Part shown: in pieces, positions 12,055 to 22,319 of the stretch | How positions within the stretch are numbered: the stretch's first letter is position 1 | How the letters are laid out: the number at the start of each line of letters is the position of its first letter | From: Hevea brasiliensis | Lineage: Eukaryota; Streptophyta; Magnoliopsida; Malpighiales; Euphorbiaceae | Direction: 5' to 3' | DNA: 64,000 nt | NCBI RefSeq assembly: GCF_030052815.1 | Contig: NC_079507.1 | Span: 60,163,119 to 60,227,118 of the forward strand | Notes under the pieces: generated by a model | The model's input: the letters and a program-made list of their open reading frames with translations, nothing else | What the model was told of the DNA's origin: nothing | Databases searched by the model: none | Made by a program: the position numbers and the translations under genes

Positions 12055-12783
12055 GCTTTCTTTGGAACTTCAGAGCTTTTATAAAGGAGCCAAAGCCTCT
12101 CCAAGCTTCTCCATCCCCAAGCTTCTCAAGTCCTAGAAAGTTCTCACCGAGGTTCAGAAGGAGCAAGAAGGTCGATTCACTTCCCATCTAGCCCTACCAC
12201 AAAACTCACAATTACAAAATGCTTGAAGGATCTATTCCTCTTGCACTGATTTACAAAATTCATTACAAAGCTATGATTTCTGCTTTTGCAACAAAACATA
12301 AGTTTCAAAGCAAAAGAGGAGAAACTTTGCTTTTACAAACTGATCTTACAAAATCCAATACTGTAATCCCTAGATCTATCCAATGGAAGGACATAACCCT
12401 ACCAGAAGAATGGATTTTAGAAGGTGCAGTAGAACCGGAATCTTCAAAAATAGTTGAGCCAAACGTTCAACTTAGGCAAGTAACCCAGTATGACGATGGA
12501 AGAGTCAGCCTTAGCTTTAACAGAAGCCTTAGGTTTTCAGATGATTCCTCAACATCCAGTACTGTTGACATAGGAAGAGTGTCTCGTATACAACAAATTA
12601 AACAAAAAGCTTCATGAGTTGCAATTAGAAGAAGAAGTTATTAATAAAATAACTGCTCTTTTGATTGAAACTGAAGGTGAGTCCAGTAATTCTGAACCCA
12701 CAGAAGAAGGATTACAAATTGATGAATTAATTACAAGTTCATCATCCAGTTCAGATTCTGAAAATGTTCTATTTAAGGTTCGG
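12055..12783 (+). mobile_element. Mosaic of short pararetroviral fragments
   Basis: Four pieces that are far apart in the viral map are joined here in the plus orientation. They are leader (12,055-12,197), the C-terminal part of the movement-protein region (about 12,198-12,591), the acidic linker after the CCHC knuckle (about 12,594-12,766), and a 17-bp duplicate of leader sequence (12,767-12,783). Each piece is close in sequence to the long copies. The joints show only a few bases of shared sequence. This fits template switching or end joining before or during integration. Confidence 0.75.
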
Positions 12784-13007
12784 AGCCTGGGGGGGAAAAG
12801 GTTCTATTTAAGGTTCGGATTCACATTTAAACATTTTGAGAGGTTGGTAAGATGATCTTAAGGTGATAAGACAGCTTCTTTAGAGGTGTAAATAGGCCTG
12901 GGTTGTAAGTCCCGTCTTTGTAGCCGAGATGGCGTGTTTAGGGCAGTGATTCCTGGTGCGGTTACCTCACTTAACTCAAAAGATCAACCTGGTAAAATTC
13001 TTTAAGT

Positions 13008-16000
13008 ATGAATCCAATTTTCTGTAGGACAGTTTCTTCTTCAAACTCTTCTACCTCGTCCTCCGAGTCGAGAAAGATAGTTAATAGTGAAGAAATAGTA
13101 ATCGAAAATTTTGAAAAATGTATAGATAATTGGGAAATTCCAAAAGTACAAAAAGATCAAATCTATCGGACTACAAAACTCAATTTTTTCAAAACTGATT
13201 TCACAATCAAAATCAAGAGAGAGATCTTGATTACAAAACCTTTTGAGACAATTTCTCTTACGTCTCAAAATCCTTACAAAAACAAGTGAAAAACAATACA
13301 AATACATCCACATAGGTTTAGTCCAAGTTGGAATTAAACCGCTTACAAAAAGAAGGGTTGAACACCTCAATCCTAGCATCCTTAGAGATACTAGGTTCAT
13401 AAACTTCCGGGACTCCTTGCTTAGTTCATCGAGTCTAGCACAGTGCAATGGACCAATATCTTTTGATTGCTATCCAAATTTTACTGTTTCCTTAAGTGAC
13501 AGTAACATTACAAAATCCCTTGTTTTACAAATCAAAACTCACAATTACAAAATGCTTGAAGGATCTATTCCTCTTGCACTGATTTACAAAATTCATTACC
13601 AAGCTATGATTTCTGCTTTTGCAACAAAACATAAGTTTCAAAGCAAAGAGGAGAAACTTTGCTTTTACAAACCGATCTTACAAAATCCAATCAGTAATCC
13701 CTAGATCTATCCAATGGAAGGACATAACCCTACCAGAAGAATGGATTTTAGAAGGTGCAGTAGAACCGGAATCTTCAAAAATAGTTGAGCCAAACGTTCA
13801 ACTTAGGCAAGTAACCCAGTATGACGATGGAAGAGTCAGCCTTAGCTTTAACAGAAGCCTTAGGTTTTGGATGATTCCTCAACATCCGATCTTATTGACA
13901 TAGGAAGAGTGTCTCGTATACCTTACATCATTAGTTTGCCTATTACAAAACCAATTGAAATACAAAATATTCAGCCTAGGTATTCTACCTCGATTTACCT
14001 AGCTCTTCTAGGTTTTCTACTTGAAATACCTAGATCCACTTTACAAAACGTAAATTACTCTACAAATGTTCCACATCCGGTTTATACAAATTTACAAAAC
14101 GAGTGCATTCGAGGATGAAACCCAAGCAGTCGAACCTACTTCTCCTACCTTTTACCCATTCTGAGAAAATGTAAACCATGAACTTAATGTGCTTGAAAAG
14201 AATTTGAAGTAGCAGACAATATTTGCATGATGATTTTTATTCTCCTAAAAATCATAAAAAGCAAATATGGTTTTTCAAAAATTTCACTTTGGTCGAAGGA
14301 AGAAATTCAAAAGAAATATTATGACTTTGTATACCAACACAAGGTTCATATTCTTTTCTTTGATTGGTTTGAGATGTATGCTAAAGAGCATAACATTTCA
14401 TATCCGTTTTCAAAAACTCCAAAAACTTTCAAAAAACCAGTTCCAATTACAAAACCAAAACAACAGGAGCCAGAAGATAATCGATCAGAGTTCATTGCAG
14501 CTCTAAAAGATCTTCTAAAGAAAGCAGAAGAAAAAATATCTGCTAAACAAGCAGAAGAAAAATTGTCTGCTAAGCAAACAGAAAGAAAACTGTCTGTTAA
14601 TCCTGTTACTGTTAGAAACAAAGTTCCTGAATGGGAAATTTCAGATGGTAGAAAATACACCAACATCCTCCTCTTAGGATAGTAAAATTCCCCATTTAGA
14701 ACAAGAGAAGCAAATTTCTTACAAAATTCCAAATGAAAGTGATTCTGTGAACATAAAAAACATTGTTTTACAGAATAACTTTACAAATGCCCATTTGCAT
14801 ACCATTGGTAAGCAATTACAAAAAATGGAACAAAACCAACAGGCTACAGTTTCCCAAGTTGAAACTAAGCCAGATACAAAATTGAAAAACCCAATTTTCA
14901 AACCATTCCAAGTTTCCAAAAATAGTCAAAAAGATTTACAAAACAACAACAATTCTGAGTTCATTCAGGCTTTGAGAGATATGAAAACTAGACTAGAAGC
15001 TTCGACTTCTACTCCAAAGAGCACCAAACACCTCAAACTTCCCAAAGGAGTGTCAATATAATTGAGGAAGATTCAGATTCAGATATCCAAAGCCAGGAAA
15101 ACCAGCCCATCCAAACTGAAGAAATTCAGTCTTCAAAACCCTTACAAATCAATAGACTTTATTGGCCGCGGGTAACAACACCCCTCCCAATAACAGCTCC
15201 AGACTTAGGCATAGAAAATAGATCTGAAATCCTAACCCAGTCTAAATTCAATGCCTCTACTGTCTATGAATGGAACATAGATGGTATGTCTGAATACAAC
15301 ATCTTGAATTTGCTCCAGCAAATGACCATGGCAGCAAATGCTTACAAAACCCAAACTGGAACCCCAGACAGAGCTATTGCTGAACTCCTCATTGCAGGAT
15401 TCTCAGGGCAGCTCAAAGGATGGTGGGATTATCATCTCACGAACCTACAAAAATCTGAGATTCTAGAATCCATACAAACTCAAGAAGATGGTGTGCCAAT
15501 TCTTGATGAGTTAGGCCAACCAATCCCAGATGCAGTAGCCACCTTGATAGTGACAATCTCCTTACACTTCGTAGGTGACCCATCTCATCTTAAGGATAAA
15601 AATGCCGAACTCCTTTCAAACCTTAGATGCAAAAAACTGAGTGATTTTCAGTATTACAAAACCACTTTTCTTACTAGGGTAATGCTTAGAGAAGATTCTA
15701 GTCAACCTTTTGGAAAGAAAAATTCCTTGCTGGACTTCCAATCCTTTTAGGAGAAAAAGTTAGGAATAAAATTAAGGAAGCCTTTGGAAATCAAATCCCA
15801 TATGAAAAATTAACCTATGGTGAACTAGTCAGTCTCACTCAAAAAGAAGGTTTAAAAATCTGTCAGGATTTGAAATTACAAAAACATTTGAAATGGGAAA
15901 TGAGAAAAACTCGTCAAGAGTTAGGATCTTTCTGCAAACAATTTGAAATAGGAACCAAAAACCCTACTCCGCATCAGGAGGAAGTTGTAGCAGAAAACCT

Positions 16001-17812
16001 TACAAAAAATCATCCCAAAAATACAAAACCTCTTCAAAACCAGAAAAAGATTCCTATTACAAAAAATCTTCAAAAAAGACTAGCAAACCTAGTCCTCAAT
16101 CCAAAACAAAGTTCAAAAATTGGACTTGTTACAAATGTGGTAACAAAGGCCACACTGCAAATTTTTGCAAATTAAACAAAAAACTTCATGAGTTGCAATT
16201 AGAAGAAGAAGTTATTAATAAGATAACTGCTCTTTTGATTGAAACTGAAGGTGAGTCCAGTAATTCTGAACCCACAGAAGAAGGATTACAAATTGATGAA
16301 TTAATCACAAGTTCATCATCCAGTTCAGATTCTGAAAATGAACTGTTTACAAAACCAAAATTGAAAATCAATGTTCTTTCAAAAGACCAGAAGTTACTCT
16401 TAGAAATCCTTACACAGGTTGAAGATTCTCAACTACAACAGGAATTTTTAGGAAAACTTTTAAAAACCTTTGAAGAACAACCAATACAAAAACCTTCTAT
16501 TCTGCCTTCTGTTTCAAAAAACACAAATGACCTTACGGCCATATTGGGTAGAAAGAATACATCAAAACAACCAAGCTGTTTTACCCAAAGCCTCCAGAAG
16601 AAATAACTTGGTTAAGATTGAACTTAACGAGCTTAAGGAAAAACAGGCACAGGACTCAGAAACACTTCAAATATTACTTTCAAAACAAATCAATGAAGAA
16701 GTCGAAAAAGAAGATGAAGAAAATACTTTAGAAATTCAAAGTCTTGAAAAACCTACAAAGGATTTTCTCTTCATTCTTAATGAGATTTCTTTCAGAAAAT
16801 ATTTGATTAGAATTTCGATAGTTTTTTCAAAAGATTTCAGGATCGATACAATTGCCTTATTTGATACAAAGTGCGGTATATAAATTGTATTAAAGATGGC
16901 ATTGTTCCAGAAAAATTCCAAGAAAAAACTACTGAAAATCTTTCAGCTGCAAACAATTCCAAAATCAAAATTAATTACAAAACAGAGGCTTCAATAGCCA
17001 GTTCAAATCTTCTTTTACAAACTTCATTTGTTTTAATAAAAGATATCAGTCATAGTGTCATTCTAGGGACTCCTTTCATTAATTTGATTACTCCCTACAA
17101 AGTCAACTATGATAGTATTTCTTTTAAAACAAAAAATCAAAATCTTGTTTTCCCTTTTGTTGAAAAACCCAAAACAGAAAATTTGAATATCATAAAGGCT
17201 TATTCCATTTTTGATAATCAAATAAATGTTTTGGAACAGGAAACAAGACCGCATTTACAAAAGACACGATTCTTTTTAAACAAGCTTGTTTTCAAAAATC
17301 AATTTGATTACTGCTTATTACAAACTAACCCTCATGAGTTTTTGCAGATGACAGAATCACCCAACAATGGAGATTTAGTCCACTTTGGACCAATAATCCT
17401 CTCCAAAACTCCTGCTCAGAAATTCAGAATTAATGTAGCCAGAACTGCATATGTTCCCTCAGAGAGGCACCAATGTTTATTAGATAATCTTTGGACTCTA
17501 ATACAAAACAAACGATTGGGAGTTTCAGCTCTCAATGCACTTTGTATTGAGTTTGAAGAAGCTAATAATTATGTGGCTGACCTCCTTAGCAGAATTAAAT
17601 ATCATGAGGATCATATTATAGTAGCTCAATCATTCATTGAGTTTTTACAAAACCAAATTTTATACAAATCCATTACATCCAGAATTAGTCCATCAGATCC
17701 ATCCACTTCTAACCAAAATCATCACCTTGAATTACAAAAACAGGAATTTGAAGGCCTAGGATCCCCACTGGATTCTAGTGTAAAAATTCAAAGGCGAAGG
17801 ATCAAGGCCTAG
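13008..17812 (+). pseudogene. Pararetroviral polyprotein (MP-CP-protease), copy A, broken
   Basis: Starts at the conserved MNPIF start codon. The movement-protein region (about 13,008-13,850) is of the 30K superfamily type; in this copy it is split over three frames. A Lys/Glu-rich region (14,227-15,060) contains ILFFDWFEMYAKEH. The coat-protein core follows (15,286-15,880, reading on beyond the ORF that ends at 15,750), and then a CCHC knuckle (C-x2-C-x4-H-x4-C, near 16,128-16,173) lying in a different frame from the sequence before it. The acidic linker is 16,193-16,800. The aspartic-protease active site is destroyed: where the other copy reads DTGAD, this one reads DTK and shifts frame. 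The VILGTPF protease motif remains (about 17,058-17,080). The C-terminal part (17,120-17,812) is not recognised. No RT motif (Y-x-DD) is present. Non-functional. Confidence 0.85.
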
Positions 17813-17840
17813 GATCCCCATCGGATTCTAGTGTAAAATT
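17751..17840 (+). repeat. 53-bp tandem duplication at the polyprotein/ORF2 boundary (copy A)
   Basis: aaggcctaggatcccc begins at 17,751 and again at 17,804. The 53-bp offset is not a multiple of three, so the second unit is read in another frame, which is the frame of the downstream ORF2-like region. The first unit's frame runs to a TAG formed inside the second unit. The same duplication is present in copy B (28,137-28,226). Confidence 0.85.
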
Positions 17841-18802
17841 ACCATTGGCCCCACTGGTCAATGTGAAAAATTATCACCACAGTGAAGTCCTTTTTGCTTC
17901 ACTTGGTGCCAATAGGTCCTTAGCACATTTCCAAACCCGTTGTCTTTCGAAGAAATTCAGGCAACAAGTTCTCAATGGTCTTCCTCAAGAGATCCACGAG
18001 CAGATCCTACAAAATATCATCCAAAGAATCAAAGAACAAATGGATGTTTTCCAAAAGGTCTCAACTTTACAAAAAGCAATCAAGAAGGTCAAAATGGATG
18101 GTCATGGGAATGGGAGTACTACTCAAAACCCCGTTTCATCGCACTCAGACCGTCACAACTGCGACCTCTGTGTTATCCAAATTGTGAACACACTAAGATT
18201 TCAGCATTCCCCGCTTCAAAACCACTCAGATGTCTGGTACCCGGTATCTAGACGCCCGAGAACTATTCAAATGGGGTATGTTAGCTGGAGTTCGAGTTAC
18301 AAAATCTGATTGTGAAATGATAAGGTTTTTGGGGAATAGAGTCCTTCAAGAAGTCAGAAGACTATTATTACTCCAGAAACCAGTCAACTTACAAATAATT
18401 TCAACACCTCCAGAAGTATTAGCAAATGGAGAGCTCCAACAAGCAATCCATTACTTCTACCTGGATACAAAACTTCCTCCTCTCTATCATCTTCCAGATT
18501 GGCCATGCAATCATGAAGATTATTTCGTCCAACTCAACAAATGGCGAGCAAAGACAGTCGTTGACAACTGGCGAAAATATAGATATCCAGAGTATATACT
18601 AGTCCATACAGGTACATATTCTCGGATATTCGTTCATTACGAACATTTGCCGAATCCAAAACCCTTTCACATTGAAACCCAGTATGAAAATTACATGGTT
18701 CAATATGAAAGCTACTACGACCTATCTTCTGTCTCGTCCGATGACGAAACAAGTGATGATGAGGAAACATGGCACAACCTACAAAACATGTTGGAAGGCT
18801 AA
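17806..18802 (+). pseudogene. Pararetroviral ORF2-like region, copy A, frameshifted
   Basis: Two overlapping frames (to 18,309 and from 18,230) together correspond to about 330 residues. The first half is hydrophilic. The second half (190 codons, starting MSGTRYLDAREL) is well preserved and ends in an acidic Ser/Asp/Glu-rich tail. There is no ATG at the start of the open frame; the frame instead runs in from the 53-bp duplication. I do not recognise the product. A second ORF of unknown function downstream of the polyprotein is known in endogenous florendoviruses, but homology to those is untested. Confidence 0.7.
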
Positions 18803-18827
18803 CACGAGTGGTCCAAGCTCCACTCCG

Positions 18828-18830
<3 letters not shown>

Positions 18831-18862
<32 letters not shown>

Positions 18863-18870
18863 AAAAGAAA
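18831..18870 (+). repeat. A-tract / purine tract after ORF2, copy A
   Basis: About 30 A residues followed by gaaaaagaaaag, immediately downstream of the ORF2 stop. The same tract, with varied length, occurs in the other two copies (23,331-23,391 and 27,095-27,151, as T on the plus strand). It could serve as a polypurine plus-strand primer; that is inference. Confidence 0.6.
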
Positions 18871-19040
18871 AGACCGGCAAAAGAAATTTATGGCGGCAAA
18901 ATTATCTATCTTGCTTTCTCTTCATTTTTACTTTTTAAAAATTTTGCACTTTTACTTTTCTTTTTGTAATCATTTTACTTTGTTTTCTTTTACTTTATTT
19001 CAAAACCAGACAGGACACTATTCACCTGTCATATCTTGTA

Positions 19041-19169
19041 CTGTTCACTTTTTACTGTTCACATGTGAAGGAGACAAGAATCACTGTTCACACGTGAAGA
19101 CATCAAGTGGCAGACACTGTTCAAACTTTCCAAAATTACAAAAATGCCCCTGGACCCTTCTATTTAAGG
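19041..19169 (+). promoter_or_regulatory. Pararetroviral promoter, copy A
   Basis: TATTTAAGG at 19,161-19,169 sits where Caulimoviridae full-length-transcript promoters carry a TATA box. Upstream lie repeated CTGTTCA motifs, the palindrome TTCACATGTGAA (19,058-19,069) and a G-box CACGTG (19,091-19,096). Transcription would start near 19,195 and run away from NCED. Activity is not shown by sequence. Confidence 0.6.
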
Positions 19170-19850
19170 AGGCATTCATCCAAGGCAAAAGAAGGAGCTT
19201 TCTTTGGAACTTCAGAGCTTTTACAAAGGAGCCAAAGCCTCTCCAAGCTTCTCCATCCCCAAGCTTCTCAAGTCCTAGAAGGTTTCTCATGAGGTTGAAG
19301 GAGCAGAAGGTCGATTCACTTCCCATCTAGCCCTACCTCTACCTCACCTACAAACTTACAAACCCTTGTATTTCCTTGTAGTAGATCTTAGGAAGCTCAT
19401 GTCTTTGAGCAACCTTTGTAAGTCCTACGAATTACATCTCAAACCTTTGTACAAATCTTACAAAAATATATAAGATTTAGAAGTAAGTTTTCTTAAAATT
19501 CTTTTACAAAGTTTAAAATTTATAGCGTTAGCATGAATATGGTCTGTTCAATGCCGACTGCATAAATATACGTATATATATTCATAACGATCACTCTGCC
19601 TATTGAGTATATACATGTATATTCATATTTAAATTACAAATTTAATTTTTATCTTTGTTAAGTATATATATTCTTAACGGACTGGCTCTGCCGCCTATAG
19701 AATATATATATATATTTAATCTTTAATTTTCATTTCTGAAGATTTCCTTTCTTTGTGCATTTTGTTTATTTCTTTAGTTATTTATATATTGTTCAAGATC
19801 TAGATTGTTACTTCTTCCCTGTTAGCTCATCCCCCTTTCGATCTTTGGGT
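19170..19850 (+). mobile_element. Pararetroviral leader part 1, copy A
   Basis: Non-coding leader between promoter and primer-binding site, with AT-rich internal repeats (tatacatgtata and similar) and short ORFs. Together with part 2 it would give a leader of about 0.9 kb, normal for Caulimoviridae. The same leader segment occurs five more times in the cluster in the opposite orientation, plus once as a short plus-strand fragment in the mosaic. Confidence 0.7.
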
Positions 19851-19862
19851 CTCCTTGGTATC

Positions 19863-20110
19863 ATTTGAACCAGAAAAGCTAGCTTGTCCAGTCAAGGCCC
19901 AGAATTATTATTATCCTTTCGGACCACGTTGGGCATCCCAGGCATCCACTCTCCAACCCCTCTCCCACCGTGTGAGTTGAGAGGCCCCGGGTAGGGGCCC
20001 ACATGGGCCCCATCCGGGGAGCATTATACACCACCAAGGTCTCTTGAGTTGGATATTACTAACCCCTCTAAGATTCGAACTCGGGACCTGGGGTAGCTTA
20101 TCATGGCTCT
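19863..20110. other. GC-rich spacer at the centre of the viral inverted repeat
   Basis: About 248 bp absent from every other leader copy. It contains a hairpin: CCCCGG (19,985-19,990) pairs with CCGGGG (20,014-20,019), and GGGGCCCA (19,994-20,001) with TGGGCCCC (20,004-20,011). On the minus strand it is flanked by two direct copies of ggttcaaatg (at about 19,868 and 20,126). A GAGTTCGAATCTT stretch on the minus strand resembles a tRNA/SINE B box but no tRNA is formed. Origin unknown; a SINE, a TRIM or other host DNA are possible. Confidence 0.6.
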
Positions 20111-20117
20111 GATACCA
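20105..20117 (-). other. tRNA-Met primer-binding-site motif
   Basis: TGGTATCAGAGCC on the minus strand, complementary to the 3' end of initiator tRNA-Met, the minus-strand primer of Caulimoviridae. Here it continues into the GC-rich spacer, not into normal leader part 2. Confidence 0.7.
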
Positions 20118-20811
20118 TTTGAACCCAAAGATCGAAAGGGGGATGAGCTAACAGGGAAGAAGCAATAATCTAGATCTTGAACAATATATAAACAATTAAA
20201 GAAATAAACAAAATGCACAAGAAAGGAAATCTTCAGAAATGAAAATTAAACTTGTAAATTAAAGATTAAATATATATATCCTATAGGCGGCAGAGCCAGT
20301 CCGTTAAGAATATATATACTTAACAAAAAGAAAATTAAATTTGTAAATTTAAATATGAATATACATGTATATATTCAATAGGCGGCAGAGCCAGTCCGTT
20401 ATGAACATATATACGTATATTTATGCAGATCAGGCGGTTAAACCGACCATATGCATGCTAAAGTAATAAATTTGAAACTTTGTAAAAGAAATTGAAGAAA
20501 ACTTACTTCAAAATCTTATAAATTTTTGTAAGATTTGTACAAAGGTTTGGAGATGTAATTCCGGGTAGGACTTACAAAGGTTGCTCAGCACATGAGCTTC
20601 CTAAGATCTACTACAAGGAAGTACAAGGGTTTGTAAGTTTGTAGGTGAGGTAGAGGTAGGGCTAGATGGGAAGTGAATCGACCTTCTTGCTCCTTCTGAA
20701 CCTCGGCGAGAAACCTTCTAGGACTTGAGAAGCTTGGGGATGGAGAAGCTTGGAGAGGCTTTGGCTCCTTTGTAAAAGCTCTGAAGTTCCAAAGAAAGCT
20801 CCTCTTTTGCT
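20118..20811 (-). mobile_element. Pararetroviral leader part 1 fragment (minus)
   Basis: Inverted counterpart of 19,170-19,850. On the minus strand it follows directly on a truncated movement-protein region. The joint at about 20,811 makes an artificial fused frame reading from movement protein into leader. Confidence 0.8.
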
Positions 20812-21450
20812 TTGAAACTTATGTTTTGTTGCAAAAGCAGAAATCATAGCTTTGTAATGAATTTTGTAAATCAGTGCAAGAGGAATAGATCCTTCAAGCA
20901 TTTTGTAATTGTGAGTTTTGATTTGTAAAACAAGGGATTTTGTAATGTTACCGCTGCTTAACGAAACAGTAAAATTTGGATAGCAATCAAAAGATATTGG
21001 TCCATTGCACAGGCTAGACTCGACTGAACTAAGCAAGGAGTCCTGGAAGTTTATGAACCTAGTATCTCTAAGGACTGCTAGGATTGAGGTGTTCAACCCT
21101 TCTTTTGTAAGTGGTTTAATTCCAACTTGGACTAAACCTATATGGATGTATTTGTATTGTTTTTCACGGTGTTTTTGTAAGGATTTTTGAGACAGAAGAG
21201 AAATCGTCTCAAAGGGTTTTGTAATCTGAAGATCTCTCTCTTCAGTTTTGATTGTGAAATCAGTTTTGAAAAAATTGAGTTTTGTAGTCTGATAGATTTG
21301 ATCCTTTTGTACTTTTGGAATTTCCCAATTATCTATACATTTTTCAAAATTTTCGATTACTATTTCTTCACTATTAACTATCTTTCTCGACTCGGAGGAC
21401 GAGGTAGAAGAGTTTGAAGAAGAAACTGTCCTACAGAAAATTGGATTCAT
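20812..21450 (-). pseudogene. Truncated pararetroviral movement protein
   Basis: Opens with the conserved start MNPIFCRTV and runs through the 30K-type core (DTRFINFQDSLL, then CNGPISFDCYP) without interruption. It is cut off after KHKFQSKRG by a fusion to leader sequence. This is the least damaged movement-protein N-terminus in the window. It lacks everything downstream, including coat protein and protease. Confidence 0.85.
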
Positions 21451-22319
21451 ACTTAAAGAATTTTACCAGGTTGATCTTTTGAGTTAAGTGAGGTAACCGC
21501 ACCAGGAATCACTGCCCTAAACACGCCATCTCGGCTACAAAGACGGGACTTACAACCCAGGCCTATTTACACCTCTAAAGAAGCTGTCTTATCACCTTAA
21601 GATCATCTTACCAACCTCTCAAAATGTTTAAATGTGAATCCGAACCTTAAATAGAACCTTTTCCCCCCCAGGCTCTGATACCAAGGAGACCCAAGGATCG
21701 AAAGGGGGATGAGCTAACAGGGAAGAAGCAATAATCTAGATCTTGAACAATATATAAACAATTAAAGAAATAAACAAAATGCACAAGAAAGGAAATCTTC
21801 AGAAATGAAAATTAAACTTGTAAATTAAAGATTAAATATATATATATATTCTATAGGCGGCAGAGCCAGTCCGTTAAGAATATATATACTTAACAAAGAT
21901 AAAAATTAAATTTGTAATTTAAATATGAATATACATGTATATACTCAATAGGCGGCAGAGCCAGTCCGTTATGAATATATATACGTATATTTATGCAGAT
22001 CAGGCGGTTGAACCGACCATATGCATGCTAAAGCAATAAATTTGAAACTTTGTAAAAGAAATTGAAGAAAACTTACTTCAAAATCTTATAAATTTTTGTA
22101 AGATTTGTACAAAGGTTTGGAGATGTAATTCCGGGTAGGACTTACAAAGGTTGCTCAGCACATGAGCTTCCTAAGATCTACTACAAGGAAGTACAAGGGT
22201 TTGTAAGTTTGTAGGTGAGGTAAAGGTAGGGCTAGATGGGAAGTGAATCGACCTTCTTGCTCCTTCTGAACCTCGGTGAGAACTTTCTAGGACTTGAGAA
22301 GCTTGGGGATGGAGAAGCT
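21451..22319 (-). mobile_element. Pararetroviral leader with primer-binding site (minus)
   Basis: Reading down the minus strand: a leader part 1 fragment (22,319-21,684), TGGTATCAGAGCC (21,683-21,671), leader part 2, and the start codon at 21,450. This piece is colinear with copy B. Its upstream end is joined at 22,320 to the cut primer-binding site of another copy. Confidence 0.8.

Larger units (their letters stand above)
12784..19862 (+). mobile_element. Endogenous pararetrovirus, near unit-length copy A (plus strand)
   Basis: About 7.08 kb running from just inside the primer-binding site (agcctgggggg) to the next primer-binding site (TGGTATCA, ending at 19,862). Order: leader part 2, polyprotein (movement protein, coat protein, CCHC knuckle, protease), ORF2-like region, A-tract, promoter, leader part 1. 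The movement-protein type, the CCHC knuckle, the DTG protease and tRNA-Met priming place it in Caulimoviridae. One long polyprotein followed by a second frame recalls endogenous florendovirus/petuvirus groups, but the genus cannot be fixed because RT is missing. Many frameshifts break the frames. Confidence 0.85.

Noticed and set aside
17520..17620. ANNYVADLLSR in the unrecognised polyprotein C-terminus, resembling the VADALSR end of Ty3-type RNase H
   Set aside because: A short match without the RNase H catalytic motifs before it; too weak to call RNase H.
19853..20117. LTR retrotransposon primer-binding site interpretation of TGGTATCAGAGCC
   Set aside because: No LTR lies next to it; the flanks are pararetroviral leader, and the same motif marks the genome start in Caulimoviridae.
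20024..20218. 64-codon minus-strand frame with a tRNA-like B box nearby
   Set aside because: Spans the GC-rich spacer and viral leader; the B-box-like stretch has no matching A box or cloverleaf, so no tRNA gene is called.
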